NCBI GenBank assembly: GCA_902465755.1
Contig: CABQOK010000083.1
Coordinates: 1 to 6,474, forward strand
From: an uncultured Anaerococcus sp.
Lineage (GTDB): Bacteria; Bacillota; Clostridia; Tissierellales; Peptoniphilaceae
Length of the DNA stretch: 6,474 bases
Reading direction: 5' to 3'
The notes below the pieces were generated by a model, which saw only the letters and a list, made by a program, of their open reading frames with translations, was not told the DNA's origin and made no database searches. Both the position numbers and the translations under genes were made by a program. Of this stretch, positions 5,908 through 6,474 are shown in pieces. Within the stretch, counting starts at the first letter, position 1. Every line of letters starts with the position of its first letter.

Positions 5908-6474
5908 ACCTTTCTTTCTAGTAGGTGTTTCTTTTTTAGCTTCCTTCTTAGATTCAACTACTGGAACTTGAACCTTGTTATCCTTGTTATCTTCTGGAGT
6001 TTCTGGTTTGCCTGGTTTTTCAGGTTTGTCAGGTGTCTCAGGTTTTTCTGGCTCAACTGGTTCAGATGGTTCTAGTGGTAACCATGGCATATCTGGTGTT
6101 TCTGGTTCAACTGGCTCAGATGGTTCTAGTGGTGTCCATGGTATATCTGGTGTTTCACCTGGTGTTCCTGGTTCAACTGGTTCTAGTGGTGTCCATGGTG
6201 TTTCTGTTTTTTCGTAAACATATGTGATTTCTTGAGTTACACCTGGTTTGTAGTTGCCTGTAGTTTTTTCACCTTGTTCGCTATAGCTTGGTTCTTCTAC
6301 TGGGTTTTCTGTTCTTACAAACTTAAAGCCATCTTTTTCAGCTTTGCCTGTTGTGTAAGTCATGTCTTTTGTTCCACCAGTAACTTTTCCATCTACTACT
6401 TCACGTTTGATTTCTTTGCCATCTTTATCTTTTGTGATGTAGATGTGGTGTTCTTGGAACTTACCTGTTTCTTC
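5806..6474 (-). CDS. Sortase-anchored surface protein, C-terminal part (cut by window edge)
   Basis: The frame is open from the right edge: 222 residues are visible and the true start is outside, so the internal ATG at 6363 should not be taken as the gene start. Order from the edge: a MucBP-like beta domain (about 9-89), with HHIYITKDKDGKEI at its front, GFKFVRTENP in the middle and the typical closing strand TQEITYVYE; a proline-rich stalk (about 90-165) with three PW-PLEP repeats and then PEKP/PDKP units; a Lys/Glu-rich linker; the sorting signal NPKTG (190-194); a hydrophobic helix (about 197-215); and the charged tail KKNKDEE. The protein should be secreted, cleaved by sortase between Thr and Gly, and linked to peptidoglycan, with the stalk spanning the wall. 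The ligand is unknown. MucBP-type domains occur in mucin- and glycan-binding adhesins, so an adhesin role is plausible but inferred. Asn replaces the Leu of canonical LPXTG. The terminator at 5741-5770 follows the stop. Confidence 0.92.
   Translation of the reverse strand, partial: EETGKFQEHHIYITKDKDGKEIKREVVDGKVTGGTKDMTYTTGKAEKDGFKFVRTENPVEEPSYSEQGEKTTGNYKPGVTQEITYVYEKTETPWTPLEPVEPGTPGETPDIPWTPLEPSEPVEPETPDMPWLPLEPSEPVEPEKPETPDKPEKPGKPETPEDNKDNKVQVPVVESKKEAKKETPTRKKGNPKTGVGSISGAALGLIAAASGLFVSKKNKDEE
6034..6198 (-). repeat. Proline-rich PWTPLEP repeats (57 + 54 + 54 nt)
   Basis: Three tandem coding units: PWTPLEPVEPGTPGETPDI (6198-6142), PWTPLEPSEPVEPETPDM (6141-6088) and PWLPLEPSEPVEPEKPET (6087-6034). 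The DNA copies are close to identical around the PW-PLEP core, which points to recent duplication and possible copy-number variation between strains. Such stalks are extended rods that carry the outer domain through the wall. The trailing PEKP/PDKP units (to about 5990) look like a degenerate continuation. Confidence 0.85.

Noticed and set aside
5975..6217. Plus-strand frame with collagen-like GxS/GVSG repeats
   Set aside because: It is the antisense reading of the Pro/Glu repeat stalk of the surface protein; the minus strand has the coherent domain order and sorting signal, and no RBS precedes the plus-strand frame.

Overview
The window looks like chromosome of a low-GC Gram-positive bacterium. 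It has AT-rich spacers, strong purine Shine-Dalgarno sites (AGGAGG, AAGGAGAG), a sortase-anchored wall protein with an NPKTG signal, and glycogen/maltodextrin enzymes of Firmicutes type. The flavour is that of the anaerobic cocci (Anaerococcus, Peptoniphilus, Finegoldia and relatives), but this genus-level guess rests on protein style, not on a search.

Layout. Positions 1-4181 carry a tight minus-strand operon, read from right to left. It holds an AI-2E/PerM-family membrane protein (4181-2973), a small protein that looks like a papain-fold (C39-like) cysteine peptidase (2986-2378), 4-alpha-glucanotransferase malQ (2378-855), and the first 292 codons of glycogen/maltodextrin phosphorylase (877 to the window edge). 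Every junction overlaps, by 14, 1 and 23 nt, so translational coupling is likely. MalQ and the phosphorylase act together: MalQ rebuilds longer glucans from short maltodextrins and the phosphorylase releases glucose-1-phosphate from them. The first two genes have no obvious place in that pathway.

A divergent promoter region (4182-4297) separates this operon from a plus-strand thiamine pyrophosphokinase gene (4298-4912), which makes the cofactor TPP from thiamine.

The stretch from 4913 to 5805 has no convincing protein gene. Its first ~720 nt are dense in hairpins and in nested long-range complementary segments. The paired segments use several G.U pairs when read on the plus strand, which is the signature of a large structured non-coding RNA transcribed in the same direction as the kinase gene. 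In size and ornateness it recalls the big bacterial RNAs (ROOL, GOLLD, OLE), but I cannot assign a family. This is the most interesting object in the window. An AT-rich spacer and a strong two-way terminator hairpin (5741-5770) follow.

From 5806 to the right edge lies the C-terminal part of a minus-strand surface protein. It has a MucBP-like beta domain, a proline-rich PWTPLEP repeat stalk, an NPKTG sortase signal, a membrane helix and a short charged tail. Its N-terminus lies outside the window.
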